The notes beneath the pieces were generated by a model. That model saw only the letters and a program-made list of their open reading frames with translations. It was not told the DNA's origin and ran no database searches. Positions 26,665 to 35,356 of a stretch of DNA of 41,918 nucleotides are shown here, piece after piece (the first letter of the stretch is position 1; each line of letters opens with the position of its first letter). The position numbers and the translations under genes are program-made. This DNA is from Rhodobacteraceae bacterium (ex Bugula neritina AB1) (GTDB taxonomy: Bacteria > Pseudomonadota > Alphaproteobacteria > Rhodobacterales > Rhodobacteraceae): positions 1 to 41,918 of the forward strand of contig MDLF01000054.1 of assembly GCA_001730095.1 (NCBI GenBank), in the 5' to 3' direction.

Positions 26665-27000
26665 ATGATTCGAATGAATGTTTTTGCAGGCTTTGCCGCC
26701 TGTGTGCTGGTGTCGCCTGCCTTGGCAGAGGATATGCCGGACAACAAGGCAGAATACTGCGCCCAGATTGTTCACCATGAGACCGTAGAGGGCGTGATGT
26801 CCACCGTTCCGAAATGTGAGTGCCTGTACGGCATTGTCGAAAGCCGCACGGATAAAAAGGTCAAAGCATTCCTGCTGGAATCATGGTGGACCGGGACTGA
26901 AGACACCCGGAAACTGAACAGATTGAAACGGCGTAAAAGCGCCCGAGGCCAGCTGGAGCAGGTTGTTCTGGAAGGCATGATGCGCTGTCCGGCGGGCTAG
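26665..27000 (+). CDS. Small periplasmic protein of unknown function (111 aa)
   Basis: The ATG at 26665 has AAGGA about 8 nt upstream; a second ATG at 26674 is possible. Residues 1-21 form a signal peptide (FAGFAACVLVSPALA, cleavage before EDMPDN). The mature 90 residues contain four cysteines (Cys32, Cys51, Cys53, Cys108), suggesting two disulphides in the periplasm. A Lys/Arg-rich helix follows (TRKLNRLKRRKSARGQ). No family was recognised. Flanking genes are unrelated and it is likely a single-gene unit. Confidence 0.65.
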   Translation: MIRMNVFAGFAACVLVSPALAEDMPDNKAEYCAQIVHHETVEGVMSTVPKCECLYGIVESRTDKKVKAFLLESWWTGTEDTRKLNRLKRRKSARGQLEQVVLEGMMRCPAG

Positions 27001-27190
27001 GCCCGCGATAGGGAAGAGCCATGCGCTGGCGGGCACATGGCTCTTGTTGGACAGGCAGCCATTGGGATGGAACGGATAATGGCTGTCTATGGGGGAATTT
27101 TGGCGCAGCGAGGCGCCGGGGTCTGTGATCCGGATTACAGAGAGCGGATTTGGTTGCAGAAATCCGCAGGTATCGTGCCTGCGGGCGCGG

Positions 27191-27859
27191 TCAGATCGAG
27201 TCCGGCTCGGCCAGGACCGCCAGTTCCGTGCGGTCGAGGATCTGGACGCCGCCGCGGCTGATGCTGACCAGACCGTTGCGCTTCCAGGCTGCTAGGGTTT
27301 TTGAAACCGCCTCGCGGGTGGCGCCGACAAATTCTGCCAGCTCGGCTTGCGACAGGGCGACCCGCCCGTCGCGGCCTTCGGGGGCCAGATACAACAGCTT
27401 GCGCGCCAGCCGCACCGGCATCGGCAGGAACACCTGCTCGTTCAATTGGGTGTTCATCCAGCGCATCCGCTGGCCGGCCAGCCGCAGGAGGTCGGCGGCC
27501 AGGTCGGGGTATTGGCGGATTTGCGCCAGCACATCCCCACTGCGCAGGCGCAGCACCCGGCTGGGTTCGGCGGCAATGGCGGTGGCAGTGCGCTCACCGG
27601 GATCAAACAGGGTGATTTCTCCAAACACCGCGCCGGGGCGCATCATGTCGAGTGACAGTTTGCGGCCCGAGGCGGACAGCACCGAAAACTCCAGTGCGCC
27701 TTCGGCAATGGCATAGAGCGCATCACCGGCATCGCCCTGTTCAAACAGCACTTCGCCCTGGCGCAGGTTCACCTCAGCGGCCTGGCTTTCCAGCATCCGG
27801 CGCAGCGGGCCGGAGGCACCGGATAGAAAGCCGGTGTCCGGCAGGCGGGTGGTCAGCAT
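27191..27859 (-). CDS. Crp/Fnr family transcriptional regulator
   Basis: The 222-residue protein has a cyclic-nucleotide-binding-like barrel (about 20-135; RQGEVLFEQGDAGDALYAIA, PGAVFGEITLFDPGERTATA) and a C-terminal winged helix (ALSQAELAEFVGATREAVSK). It contains no cysteine at all, so it cannot carry an Fnr-type iron-sulfur cluster. The Arg/Ser pattern around the Glu-Ile-Thr-Leu-Phe segment differs from a textbook cAMP site, leaving the ligand open. The start was taken at MLTTRLPDTGF (27859); the long upstream open frame is not family-like. It is upstream of no obvious target; the next gene on the strand is a lipoprotein gene behind it. Confidence 0.9.
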   Translation of the reverse strand: MLTTRLPDTGFLSGASGPLRRMLESQAAEVNLRQGEVLFEQGDAGDALYAIAEGALEFSVLSASGRKLSLDMMRPGAVFGEITLFDPGERTATAIAAEPSRVLRLRSGDVLAQIRQYPDLAADLLRLAGQRMRWMNTQLNEQVFLPMPVRLARKLLYLAPEGRDGRVALSQAELAEFVGATREAVSKTLAAWKRNGLVSISRGGVQILDRTELAVLAEPDSI

Positions 27860-27948
27860 GATGTCTGTCTCACTTGTTGCGATAGCCCGGTGTGCGGAGC
27901 TTAGCAGAGGGTTGGGCAGCTGGGAACCGGGCAGCGGAACCGGGTGGT

Positions 27949-28479
27949 TCAGCCGGGTACAGCAACCAGCCCCAGCCTGCGGGCCGAGGTGAGTGTCAGA
28001 GTGCCGCTGTCTGGCCCCAGCGGCGCCTGGTAGCGCTGTACGGCCCTGCGGGTGGCCGCGTCCATGCGGCCATGCACGGGACCGCGGTAGAGCCCGCGCG
28101 CGGTCAGCGCCCGCTGAATGGTGCGGATGAAGTCCGGGGTCATCATGGCAGGGCAGGGGATTTCGATCCATTGTTCCTGCCGCGGCCGCACGATTTCCTG
28201 TCTGGTTTCGGTGCGGAAGGTTGCCGGGCGGATCACCCGGCCGTTGGCATCCTGCTGTTCCGGTTCGGCCAGCACCTGTCTGGTGACGGTTTCGATGACG
28301 GCGGGCGCGGTGTGTTTGCTCCAGCAGGTGCCGGGGGCGGCGCCGGGCGGGGCGTAGCGACCGGTTTCGGAACCAGGGCCGCCGGGCTGCGGCTGCACGC
28401 ATGCCGCCAGCGTTGCGAGCAGAGCCAGCAGCAGGGGCGGGGCCTGACGCCCGCGAAGGAGGGATCTGGGTGGCGTCAT
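27949..28479 (-). CDS. Lipoprotein with C-terminal peptidoglycan-binding domain
   Basis: The 176-residue protein starts MTPPRSLLRGRQAPPLLLAL and has the lipobox LAAC with the lipidated Cys at residue 27. A Pro/Gly-rich linker and a Glu/Arg/Gln-rich middle follow. The last 60 residues form a PG_binding_1-like three-helix domain (DFIRTIQRALTARGLYRGPV, then GRMDAATRRAVQRYQ). It probably tethers an envelope activity to the cell wall; no catalytic domain is visible. It lies 89 bp upstream of the Crp-like gene on the same strand and may be co-transcribed with it. Confidence 0.8.
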   Translation of the reverse strand: MTPPRSLLRGRQAPPLLLALLATLAACVQPQPGGPGSETGRYAPPGAAPGTCWSKHTAPAVIETVTRQVLAEPEQQDANGRVIRPATFRTETRQEIVRPRQEQWIEIPCPAMMTPDFIRTIQRALTARGLYRGPVHGRMDAATRRAVQRYQAPLGPDSGTLTLTSARRLGLVAVPG

Positions 28480-28618
28480 GCCGGTTTGCCTCTTGCCGGT
28501 GCCCTTGCCTGGCTCCTTGCTGGAACCGCACACCGCTGCTTTCGCGGCAGACTAGCCGAGTTCTTATCTGTCCGCAAAGGCTGGATTGTCGCTTGGGTCG
28601 GATGAATGAGGCGGGAGG

Positions 28619-29029
28619 CTAGCGGGCCGGGTCCGCCAGCAAGAGGTCGAGCATCGGCGAGATGTCCTCCACCGTTTCTGCGATCACGTGGGTGACCGAA
28701 TGGGCCCGCTGCAGCCGCCCGGTGACCCGCAGCATCCGCCCGGAAATCACCGCGCGGCGGAAGCTCTCGTAGATCTTGCGCCAGACGATGACGTTGACGA
28801 TGCCGGTCTCATCCTCGAGCGTGACGAAGATCACGCCTTTGGCAGTGCCGGGGCGCTGGCGCAGGATCACCAGCCCGGCGACGGTGATGCGGGCATTCTG
28901 CGGCGGCTCCTGCAGGCGGGCGGCGGGCAGGCAATGGGGCGGGCGCGGCCAGGGGCACGGGCTGCTGTGCGGATCGGTCGGACCGGGTGGGGCGGCGATG
29001 GCCGCAGCGGCCTGGAGGGGGGCTGGCAT
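28619..29029 (-). pseudogene. dnaE2: C-terminal OB-fold fragment of error-prone DNA polymerase DnaE2
   Basis: The segment ITVAGLVILRQRPGTAKGVI, then FVTLEDETGIVNVIVWRKIY, then ISGRMLRVTGRLQRAHSVTHVIAE matches the OB-fold at the very end of DnaE2/ImuC, a polymerase of about 1,000 or more residues used in SOS mutagenesis. Everything upstream (polymerase, PHP and thumb regions) is missing, and imuA/imuB are not nearby. The open frame extends to 29200, but residues before NARITVAGL are Pro/Ala-rich and unrelated. An ATG at 29029 has no ribosome-binding site. It is most simply a leftover of a deleted polymerase gene. A small free-standing OB protein is the alternative. Confidence 0.7.
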
Positions 29030-29052
29030 GAGGAAAACGGCCTTGCGGTTGA

Positions 29053-29516
<464 letters not shown>

Positions 29517-29517
<1 letters not shown>

Positions 29518-30323
29518 TGGCTGCGGGGGCGGTAGCGCGGCGTCTTCCGTTGCGCAGCCGGCTCCGTTTCACCCGCCGCGTTTGGCGGATGTTGTGTTTG
29601 GGGTTGGCCATGGCCAGCCCGTCTGTGCTGGCGGCGGAAGACCGGATTGTCTCGGCGCGCTACAGCGAGCCCACCACCCGCTACGGCCATGCGGTGCTGG
29701 GAGATGATGTGGAATACGGGGTGCTGGTGCTGAAGGTGGAAAACACCGGGCCCGGAGGTGTGTTCGCCCAAGCCGTCTACCAAAAGTCTGAAATCCTGAT
29801 CCGTCTGCCGCTGGATCACGTCTTTGAAGACATTGCGCCGCGGCTTGCAGATGTAGACGGCGATGGGAAACCTGAGGTGCTGGTGGTCGAGACTGATGCG
29901 GCAGCGGGCGCCCAGTTGGCCATTTACAACGCGCACGGCGAAAAGATTGCGGAAACCCCGCATATCGGCACCCGCAACCGCTGGCTGGCCCCTGTCGGCG
30001 CTGCGGATCTGGATGGTGACGGGCATGTGGAGATCGCCTATGTCGACCGGCCGCATCTGGCGAAAACTCTGCGCATCTGGCGCTTCCGGGATGGCGCGCT
30101 GCATGAGGTCGCCAGCAAGCCCGGTCTGACCAATCACCGGATCGGCGAGGATTTCATCACCTCCGGCATCCGCGATTGCGGTGCGGGGCCGGAACTGGTG
30201 ATGGCCAGCGGCGATTGGCGCCGGATCATGGCCGCGCGGCTGCGGGATGGCAAAGTCACTGCCCGGGACATCGGCCCTTTTGATCCTGAAACCAGGCTGG
30301 CGGACGCTCTGGCCTGCCGGTGA
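29517..30323 (+). CDS. Secreted FG-GAP/VCBS repeat protein
   Basis: The 268-residue protein has a long N-terminal signal region (basic LRSRLRFTRRVWRM, then LCLGLAMASPSVLA) with likely cleavage before AEDRIV. It is followed by beta-propeller-like repeats containing calcium-type loops DVDGDGKPEVLVVE and DLDGDGHVEIAYVD. These FG-GAP/VCBS loops are seen in integrin-like propellers. There are only two clear repeats, fewer than needed for a full propeller. The ATG overlaps the ferredoxin stop, so the pair is coupled, an odd pairing of a cytoplasmic electron carrier and an exported protein. The function is unknown. Confidence 0.8.
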
Positions 30324-30342
30324 AGGCAGCGGGTGCCTTTTT
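30323..30342 (+). terminator. Intrinsic terminator after the FG-GAP gene
   Basis: AAGGCA-GCGGG-TGCCTT followed by a T-run starts at the stop codon itself. Confidence 0.6.
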
Positions 30343-30348
30343 CTGCCC

Positions 30349-30418
30349 GCGCCGCGCCTTGCGCGGCGCCCGGCCCAACTGCGCGCCCCAGCTCCGAGGG
30401 GGATGAAGCAGGCGGGAG
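30349..30418. repeat. REP-like GC-rich repeat, related to 6123-6190
   Basis: The perfect 9-bp stem GCGCCGCGC-CTT-GCGCGGCGC (30349-30369) is followed by CCGGCCCAACTGCGCG and later GGCGGGAG. The order of motifs matches the element at 6123. Confidence 0.45.
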
Positions 30419-30426
30419 CGCTGCGC

Positions 30427-30450
30427 GAGGGCAGCTGCCAGCCCTCTTTT
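30427..30450 (+). terminator. Second terminator-like hairpin
   Basis: GAGGGC-AGCTGCCA-GCCCTC is followed by TTTT. It lies between the REP-like repeat and the DUF1217 gene. Confidence 0.5.
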
Positions 30451-30574
30451 CGGGCAGGTCCAAGACATCTGCTGACGGGCGTTTCCGAAATCTTCACTCC
30501 CTTCAGATAGCCTGCGGCAAATGGGAAAGGTCCGGCGGCGCCGGGCGGGGCAAGTTGTCACAGGAGACACGCGC

Positions 30575-32302
30575 GTGAGTTTTACACCCTATGTGTTCGG
30601 CACCGGTATTTCCGGCTGGTCCTTCCTGCAGCGGACCCAGGCCCAGCAGCAGGAAGTCTATGAAAAATCACCTATTCTGGACCGTCAGGTGCAGGATTTC
30701 AAAGAGCGCATCACAAGCATCCAGAGTCCAGAGGAACTGCTGGATGATTACAGCCTACTGCAAGTGACACTGGGCGCCTTTGGCCTGGATGAGGACATCA
30801 ATAACCGCGCCTATATCCAGAAGGTGCTGGAGTCCGACCCAAGTGATTCTGGTTCCTTTGTGAACCGCCTCAACGACAGCCGCTACCTGGCGCTGGCAAC
30901 GACCTTTGGCTTCAACAGCCCGGACGGACCGCAGCTGCCCGGCGCCGGGGCAGGCAGTGAATTTGCGAGTATATCCACGCCGGACGATCTGTTGTCCAAT
31001 TCAACGCTTCTGACCAAGGCGCTGGACAACGTTGGCCTCAAGGGAATGGAAAACAACCAGTTCTTCCTGCAGCAGGTACTGGAGTCTGATCTGAGCGATC
31101 CGGAGTCTTTTGCCAACAAGCTCTCCGACACCCGCATTGCAGATTTCGCCCGTCAGTTCGAATTCAACAAACCGCAGGAATACAACAACAGTATCCAGGC
31201 GCTGGTCACGGAATTCAACCAGCACACAGAGGGTCTGGCCAGCGCCGATGACCTGCTGGAGGACGAGGAGCTGCTGCAGGCGGTGATCGAGACCTTCGAT
31301 CTGGAGCGGACCAGCACGGATTTCCTGCGGCGGGTGCTGAATTCGGACACTACGGATCCTGACTCCTTTGTGAACCAGCTGGAGGATACGCGGTATCTGA
31401 ATGTCTCAAAGGCGTTTGGCTTCGGCTATCCGGATATCAATGCGATGACCGATCCGGATGAGCTGCTGCTGAACCCGGATCTTCTGGCGGATGCATTGGA
31501 CCAGTTCAATGTCAGCGATCGCAGCGAAACCTTCCTGCGGCAAGTGCTGGAATCCGACCTGAGCGACCCGAACTCCTTTGTGAATCAGCCAGAGAACATT
31601 GCCTACTTCGATTTCGCCGAGGCCTTCCAGACCAGCACATGGCCGGAGCATGTCAGCAAGATGCAGGTGTTCTCCGATGAGATCACCGACAAGCTGGACA
31701 GTATGACCCAGGCACAGGATGTGGTTTTGGACCTCAGCCTGTTTGAGGCTTCGTTGGACCTGTTCGGGCTGGGGCACCGGAGCGGCGACTTCAATGTAAT
31801 GACCAAGACGCTGGATTCCGACCTCTCGTCAGAGATTTCTTATGCAAATCTGCACCACGACAACAACATGAAAGCAATGGCTTACGCTTTCTCCTTCAAC
31901 AAGGGGGAAGAAGCAAAGGTGTATCCGGACGGGTTTGCCGAGGAGCTGGCCGATCTCTACACCACCCGCCAATTCGAAATCGAAATCGGAAACTCGGATC
32001 CCAACATGCGGCTGGCGCTGGCGCTGGAACGCGAGCTGCAGTCGGTGGCGGATGAGGGGGGCAGTGAGGATGCGCATTGGTATAACATCATTGGCTCCCA
32101 ACCGTTGCGGACCGTGTTTGAAACCGCATTGGCGCTGCCGTCCACTTTTGCCCAGCTGGATATTGAGCGCCAGCTGGTGGAGCTGCAGGACCGAACGGAA
32201 AGAGCCTTCGGCGTGTCACATCCGGCGGATCTGCTGGAGCCGGATAAGCTTGACGAATTCCGCAGGCGTTTCCTGCTGATGACGGATCTCGGCAGTATCT
32301 GA
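30575..32302 (+). CDS. DUF1217 family protein with five internal repeats
   Basis: The GTG at 30575 is supported by AGGAG (30562-30566); the 575-residue product starts VSFTPYVFGTGISGWSFLQR. Five degenerate units of about 60 residues lie near 52-113, 137-197, 225-283, 294-352 and 381-441. Each has a D-D/E-LL start, a helix ending L(E/N)SD, SFVN-type residues, and a closing aromatic FGF/FEF. The last 110 or so residues (NMRLALALERELQSVADE ... LDEFRRRFLLMTDLG) form the usual DUF1217 C-terminus. DUF1217 genes are often near flagellar clusters in Rhodobacteraceae; none is present here. The protein has no signal peptide or cysteine. The function is unknown. Confidence 0.8.
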   Translation: MSFTPYVFGTGISGWSFLQRTQAQQQEVYEKSPILDRQVQDFKERITSIQSPEELLDDYSLLQVTLGAFGLDEDINNRAYIQKVLESDPSDSGSFVNRLNDSRYLALATTFGFNSPDGPQLPGAGAGSEFASISTPDDLLSNSTLLTKALDNVGLKGMENNQFFLQQVLESDLSDPESFANKLSDTRIADFARQFEFNKPQEYNNSIQALVTEFNQHTEGLASADDLLEDEELLQAVIETFDLERTSTDFLRRVLNSDTTDPDSFVNQLEDTRYLNVSKAFGFGYPDINAMTDPDELLLNPDLLADALDQFNVSDRSETFLRQVLESDLSDPNSFVNQPENIAYFDFAEAFQTSTWPEHVSKMQVFSDEITDKLDSMTQAQDVVLDLSLFEASLDLFGLGHRSGDFNVMTKTLDSDLSSEISYANLHHDNNMKAMAYAFSFNKGEEAKVYPDGFAEELADLYTTRQFEIEIGNSDPNMRLALALERELQSVADEGGSEDAHWYNIIGSQPLRTVFETALALPSTFAQLDIERQLVELQDRTERAFGVSHPADLLEPDKLDEFRRRFLLMTDLGSI

Positions 32303-32477
32303 TGACACCGCGGTCTGGGTGGGTGAATGGCGAATGCCAAACAAAACTGTCATTCTTTCAGATTGCTGACCCAGGTCCCGTCATCGGCGCAGGTGTTCTG
32401 TTACTTTTGTTCTGACTTCCTGGTCGGAAAATCAGGGCTAGTTTGCAGGTTTACTACCCACTCTCTGGAGCAAACCC

Positions 32478-32494
32478 TCCGGCTTCCAGCCGGA
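32478..32494. mobile_element. Candidate left-end hairpin of the IS200/IS605 element
   Basis: TCCGGC-TTCCA-GCCGGA forms a short stem 94 nt before the tnpA start. Its core CCGGCTTCCAGCCGG nearly matches the hairpin at the tnpA 3' end (CCGGCGCCAGCCGG). This is as expected for the two subterminal structures recognised by TnpA. Confidence 0.5.
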
Positions 32495-32528
32495 CCCGCT
32501 TTAGCGTGAAAGAATCCTGTTATGCGCT

Positions 32529-32582
32529 TACCCTCTGGAAAATGAGCCGCAGCCGGGTCGAAGGCTCATTTTCCAGAGGGTA
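32529..32582 (+). promoter_or_regulatory. Perfect 20-bp hairpin covering the tnpA ribosome-binding site
   Basis: The arms TACCCTCTGGAAAATGAGCC (32529-32548) and their exact complement (32563-32582) enclose a 14-nt loop. The only Shine-Dalgarno-like sequence for tnpA, AGAGGG (32575-32580), lies in the 3' arm eight bases before the ATG. The folded RNA would therefore block translation. IS200-type elements are known to restrict TnpA in this way. Confidence 0.7.
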
Positions 32583-32587
32583 GCGGC

Positions 32588-33004
32588 ATGCAATATGACA
32601 CCGGCAGTCACTGCGTTTTCTACCACCGCTTTCATATCGTATGGTCGACCAAATACCGCTACAAAGTGCTGCACGGGGCATTGCGCCTGCGGATGCGCGA
32701 GATCTGCCACCAGGTCTGCGCGGAGAACGGGGGCGCCATCTTACACGAGGTCTTGTCGAGCGACCATGTGCATATGTTCGTGCCTGTGCCGCCGAAACTC
32801 GCCATTTCCGATCTGGTGCGCAAGATGAAGGGCCGTTCGTCTTACCGAGTGCAACGGGAATTCCCCGCGATCCGCAGGCGCTATTGGGGCTGCCGGTTCT
32901 GGGGCCGCGGGTATTTTTCAACCACCAACGGTGCAATCACCGAAGACATCGTACTTCAGTACCTGGAAAATCACATTGCCGATCCTACCGGCGCCAGCCG
33001 GTAG
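32588..33004 (+). CDS. tnpA: IS200/IS605-type Y1 transposase TnpA
   Basis: The 138-residue HUH-type single-strand transposase has the metal-binding HxH pair at His60/His62 (SSDHVHMFV) and a candidate nucleophile Tyr125 (EDIVLQYLENH), both at family positions. The segment FHIVWSTKYRYKVL is the usual N-terminal signature, and RGYFSTTNGAITEDI precedes the tyrosine helix. The length is at or near full size, so the enzyme looks intact. No tnpB or iscB follows, as in IS200-like elements. The element lies about 285 bp beyond the DUF1217 gene in an otherwise gene-free gap. Confidence 0.92.
   Translation: MQYDTGSHCVFYHRFHIVWSTKYRYKVLHGALRLRMREICHQVCAENGGAILHEVLSSDHVHMFVPVPPKLAISDLVRKMKGRSSYRVQREFPAIRRRYWGCRFWGRGYFSTTNGAITEDIVLQYLENHIADPTGASR
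32985..33004. mobile_element. Candidate right-end hairpin of the IS200/IS605 element
   Basis: CTACCGGC-GCCA-GCCGGTAG is a perfect 8-bp stem that ends exactly with the tnpA stop codon. It resembles the left-end hairpin at 32478. The exact cleavage sites were not determined. Confidence 0.5.
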
Positions 33005-33137
33005 TCGTTCAGTTATCGCAGTGCAGCTTCACCAGACCAGCCGTTCATGTGCCACGTAGCATTTGCCAAGATCAAATGGCCGCTCGCCGGGCAGACCCGC
33101 CGCATTGACCAATTGCTGAGAAAACCCGCTCTGGTCT

Positions 33138-33953
33138 TCAGACCGCTTCCCGCACCGCGCTCAGGAATTGTTGCGTTCGCTCGCGCTGGGGATTGCCAAA
33201 CAGCTGGGTCGGGGGTCCCTGCTCCTCAATCCGGCCGCCGTAGAAGAAACACACCCGGTCCGAAATATCGCGGGCAAAGCCCATCTGGTGGGTCACCATC
33301 AGCATCGTCAGGTTGTGCTCCGACACCAGCTGGCGGATCACATTGGTGACTTCACCGATCACTTCTGGGTCCAGGGCCGATGTCACCTCGTCAAACAGCA
33401 TCACCTTGGGCCGCATCGCCAGCGCCCGCGCAATGGCAACCCGTTGCTGCTGGCCGCCCGACAGCCGTGACGGGTGCTGATCCTTTTTGGCGATCATGCC
33501 CACCAGTTCCAGCAATTCTTCCGAACGGTCGCGCGCTTCGGCCTTGGGCAGGCCCAGAACCTGCACCGGCCCTTCCATGCAGTTTTCCAGCGCGGTCATA
33601 TGCGGGAACAGGTTGAAGTGCTGGAAACACATGCCAATGTCAGCGCGGCGGCTGCGCAGATGCCGTTCGTTGGCGGACACTAGCTGGCCGCCCCGGGGCA
33701 TATGGGTCAGCGGCTTGCCATCCACATAGATTACCCCGCCGTTGATCCGCTCCAGTGTCATCAGCATCCGCAGCACCGTGGTTTTGCCTGACCCTGACGG
33801 GCCGATGATCGACACCATCTCGCCGGCTGCGACATCCAGGTCCAGATCGTCCAGAACGGTCAGTGCCCCATAGGATTTGTTCACTTTGCGAAAGCTCACC
33901 ATCGGCGTGTCTTCACCGGTGATTTCAAGCGGAAAGCCAGTCTTGTCCAGCAT
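33138..33953 (-). CDS. ehuA: ABC transporter ATPase, ectoine/polar amino acid type (EhuA-like)
   Basis: The 271-residue ATPase carries Walker A (GPSGSGKTT), the Q-loop (CFQHFNLFPHM), the signature LSGGQQQRVAIARAL, Walker B (VMLFDEVTSALDP) and the switch His (MVTHQMGFA). The segment ALENCMEGPVQVLGLPKAEA and the overall pattern fit the polar-amino-acid uptake family, and within it EhuA of the ectoine/hydroxyectoine systems. The substrate assignment rests on resemblance only. The start MLDKTGFPLEIT lies 3 nt after the preceding permease stop. It is the last gene of a seven-gene minus-strand cluster. Confidence 0.75.
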   Translation of the reverse strand: MLDKTGFPLEITGEDTPMVSFRKVNKSYGALTVLDDLDLDVAAGEMVSIIGPSGSGKTTVLRMLMTLERINGGVIYVDGKPLTHMPRGGQLVSANERHLRSRRADIGMCFQHFNLFPHMTALENCMEGPVQVLGLPKAEARDRSEELLELVGMIAKKDQHPSRLSGGQQQRVAIARALAMRPKVMLFDEVTSALDPEVIGEVTNVIRQLVSEHNLTMLMVTHQMGFARDISDRVCFFYGGRIEEQGPPTQLFGNPQRERTQQFLSAVREAV

Positions 33954-33955
33954 CG

Positions 33956-34621
33956 TTACAGTCCCAGTTTGCGGCGCACATACCCTTCGAACAGCCGGAT
34001 CAGGCCCGCTGCCGGCAGGGATATTGCCAGAAAGATGATGCCAACCATCGTATAGGGTTCCAGGAACCGGTAGTTCTCGGATCCGATGGCGTTGGCGGTA
34101 TGAATGAGCTCGGCCACCCCGATCACCGATAGCATCGGGGTGTCCTTGAAGATGCCGACCAGATAGTTGCCCATGCCGGCCAGCGCGGGTGGGATCGCCT
34201 GCGGTATGATCACCCGCCGGTATTTTTGCACCGTGGTCATGTTCAGCGCGATGGCCGCCTCCCACTGGCCTTTCGGCACGCTCTCGATACCGCCGCGGTA
34301 GACCTCCGACAGGTAGCAGGCATAGTGCAGGCCGATGGCGATCATGCCTGACATCCAGGGGCTGAGGCGGATACCGAACTGCGGCCCCACATAGAAGACA
34401 AAGAAGATCTGCAGGATCAGTGGGGTGGAGCGGATGAACTCCACGAATTCCCGCACGGTAAAGGTCACCGCCCGCGACGGCGTGCGTTGCGCCAGTGCCA
34501 GCATCAGCCCCAGAACCACGGCAATCACATAGCCCGCCCCGGCTGCGATCAGCGTGTTGCCGGTAGCAGAGATCAGCCGCGGCAGGATCTCCCAGGTAAA
34601 GTCCCATTTCCAGTCAAACAT
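33956..34621 (-). CDS. ehuD: ABC transporter permease (EhuD-like)
   Basis: This 221-residue inner-membrane protein has about five helices and the HisM-type inner-membrane motif. The EAA loop is QWEAAIALNMTTVQKYRRVI followed by IPQAIPPALAG. The first periplasm-facing region (FIRSTPLILQIFFVFYVG) is typical of polar amino-acid permeases. It sits directly next to a second permease (3 nt apart), implying a heterodimeric channel. Ehu identity is by resemblance and gene order. Confidence 0.75.
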   Translation of the reverse strand: MFDWKWDFTWEILPRLISATGNTLIAAGAGYVIAVVLGLMLALAQRTPSRAVTFTVREFVEFIRSTPLILQIFFVFYVGPQFGIRLSPWMSGMIAIGLHYACYLSEVYRGGIESVPKGQWEAAIALNMTTVQKYRRVIIPQAIPPALAGMGNYLVGIFKDTPMLSVIGVAELIHTANAIGSENYRFLEPYTMVGIIFLAISLPAAGLIRLFEGYVRRKLGL

Positions 34622-34624
34622 GAC

Positions 34625-35290
34625 TCAGGCTCTCCCCAGTTTGCGCGCCATATGGCGTTCCAGCCAGCGCATGAACGGCGTCACCAGAAAGCGGGCCAGG
34701 ACATAGTAGATCACCAGTGCCGCGCCAAAGACCTGCGCCGACAGGAAGGTGGAGGCATTGATCTGCCGCGCCTCGAACATCAGGTCGGCGACCGAGATTA
34801 GCGACACTAGCGCGGTGCCTTTGAGCAGCTCGATCATCAGGTTGCCCCAGGGCGGCAGCATGCTGACCAGCGCCTGCGGCAGGATGATCCGCCGCATGCG
34901 CTGCGCCGGGCTCATGTTGATCGCCAGCGCCGCTTCCCATTGCCCCTTGGGCACTGATAGGATGCCACCGCGCACCAGCTCGGCGCCGTAAGCGCCGATG
35001 TTCATGCCGACAGCCAGATATCCTGCGGTGAATTTTTCAATCGTCAGACCGAACAGCGGCAGCACGAAGAAAATCCAGTACAGCTGCACCACCAGCGAGG
35101 TGCCGCGGAAAATCTCGATGTAAGTCACCGCCGCGCCGCGCATAAGCGCGTTCTGCGACAGTTTCATCAAGCCCATGCAGAGCGAGATCGCGATTCCAAT
35201 CACCGCAGCGAGCAGGAATTGGGCCAAGGTGACGCCCGTCCCTGTCAGAAGCCGCGGCCAGTACTGGATCAGGAAATCATAGAAACCCAT
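34625..35290 (-). CDS. ehuC: ABC transporter permease (EhuC-like)
   Basis: The 221-residue permease starts MGFYDFLIQYWPRLLTGTGV. It has the family segment FRGTSLVVQLYWIFFVLPLF and the EAA loop QWEAALAINMSPAQRMRRII followed by LPQALVSMLPP. The start at 35290 was chosen because the 19 earlier residues of the open frame are not family-like. It forms a pair with the neighbouring EhuD-like permease. It follows the binding-protein gene by 66 nt. Confidence 0.75.
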   Translation of the reverse strand: MGFYDFLIQYWPRLLTGTGVTLAQFLLAAVIGIAISLCMGLMKLSQNALMRGAAVTYIEIFRGTSLVVQLYWIFFVLPLFGLTIEKFTAGYLAVGMNIGAYGAELVRGGILSVPKGQWEAALAINMSPAQRMRRIILPQALVSMLPPWGNLMIELLKGTALVSLISVADLMFEARQINASTFLSAQVFGAALVIYYVLARFLVTPFMRWLERHMARKLGRA

Positions 35291-35356
35291 CAGTAATCCG
35301 TATGGCACGAGGAGATTTGCATGTGGCGAACCGCAGGGGCCCGCCACACATTCGGA

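Noticed and set aside
27191-27859. Fnr-type oxygen sensor
   Set aside because: The protein contains no cysteine, so no iron-sulfur cluster can be bound.
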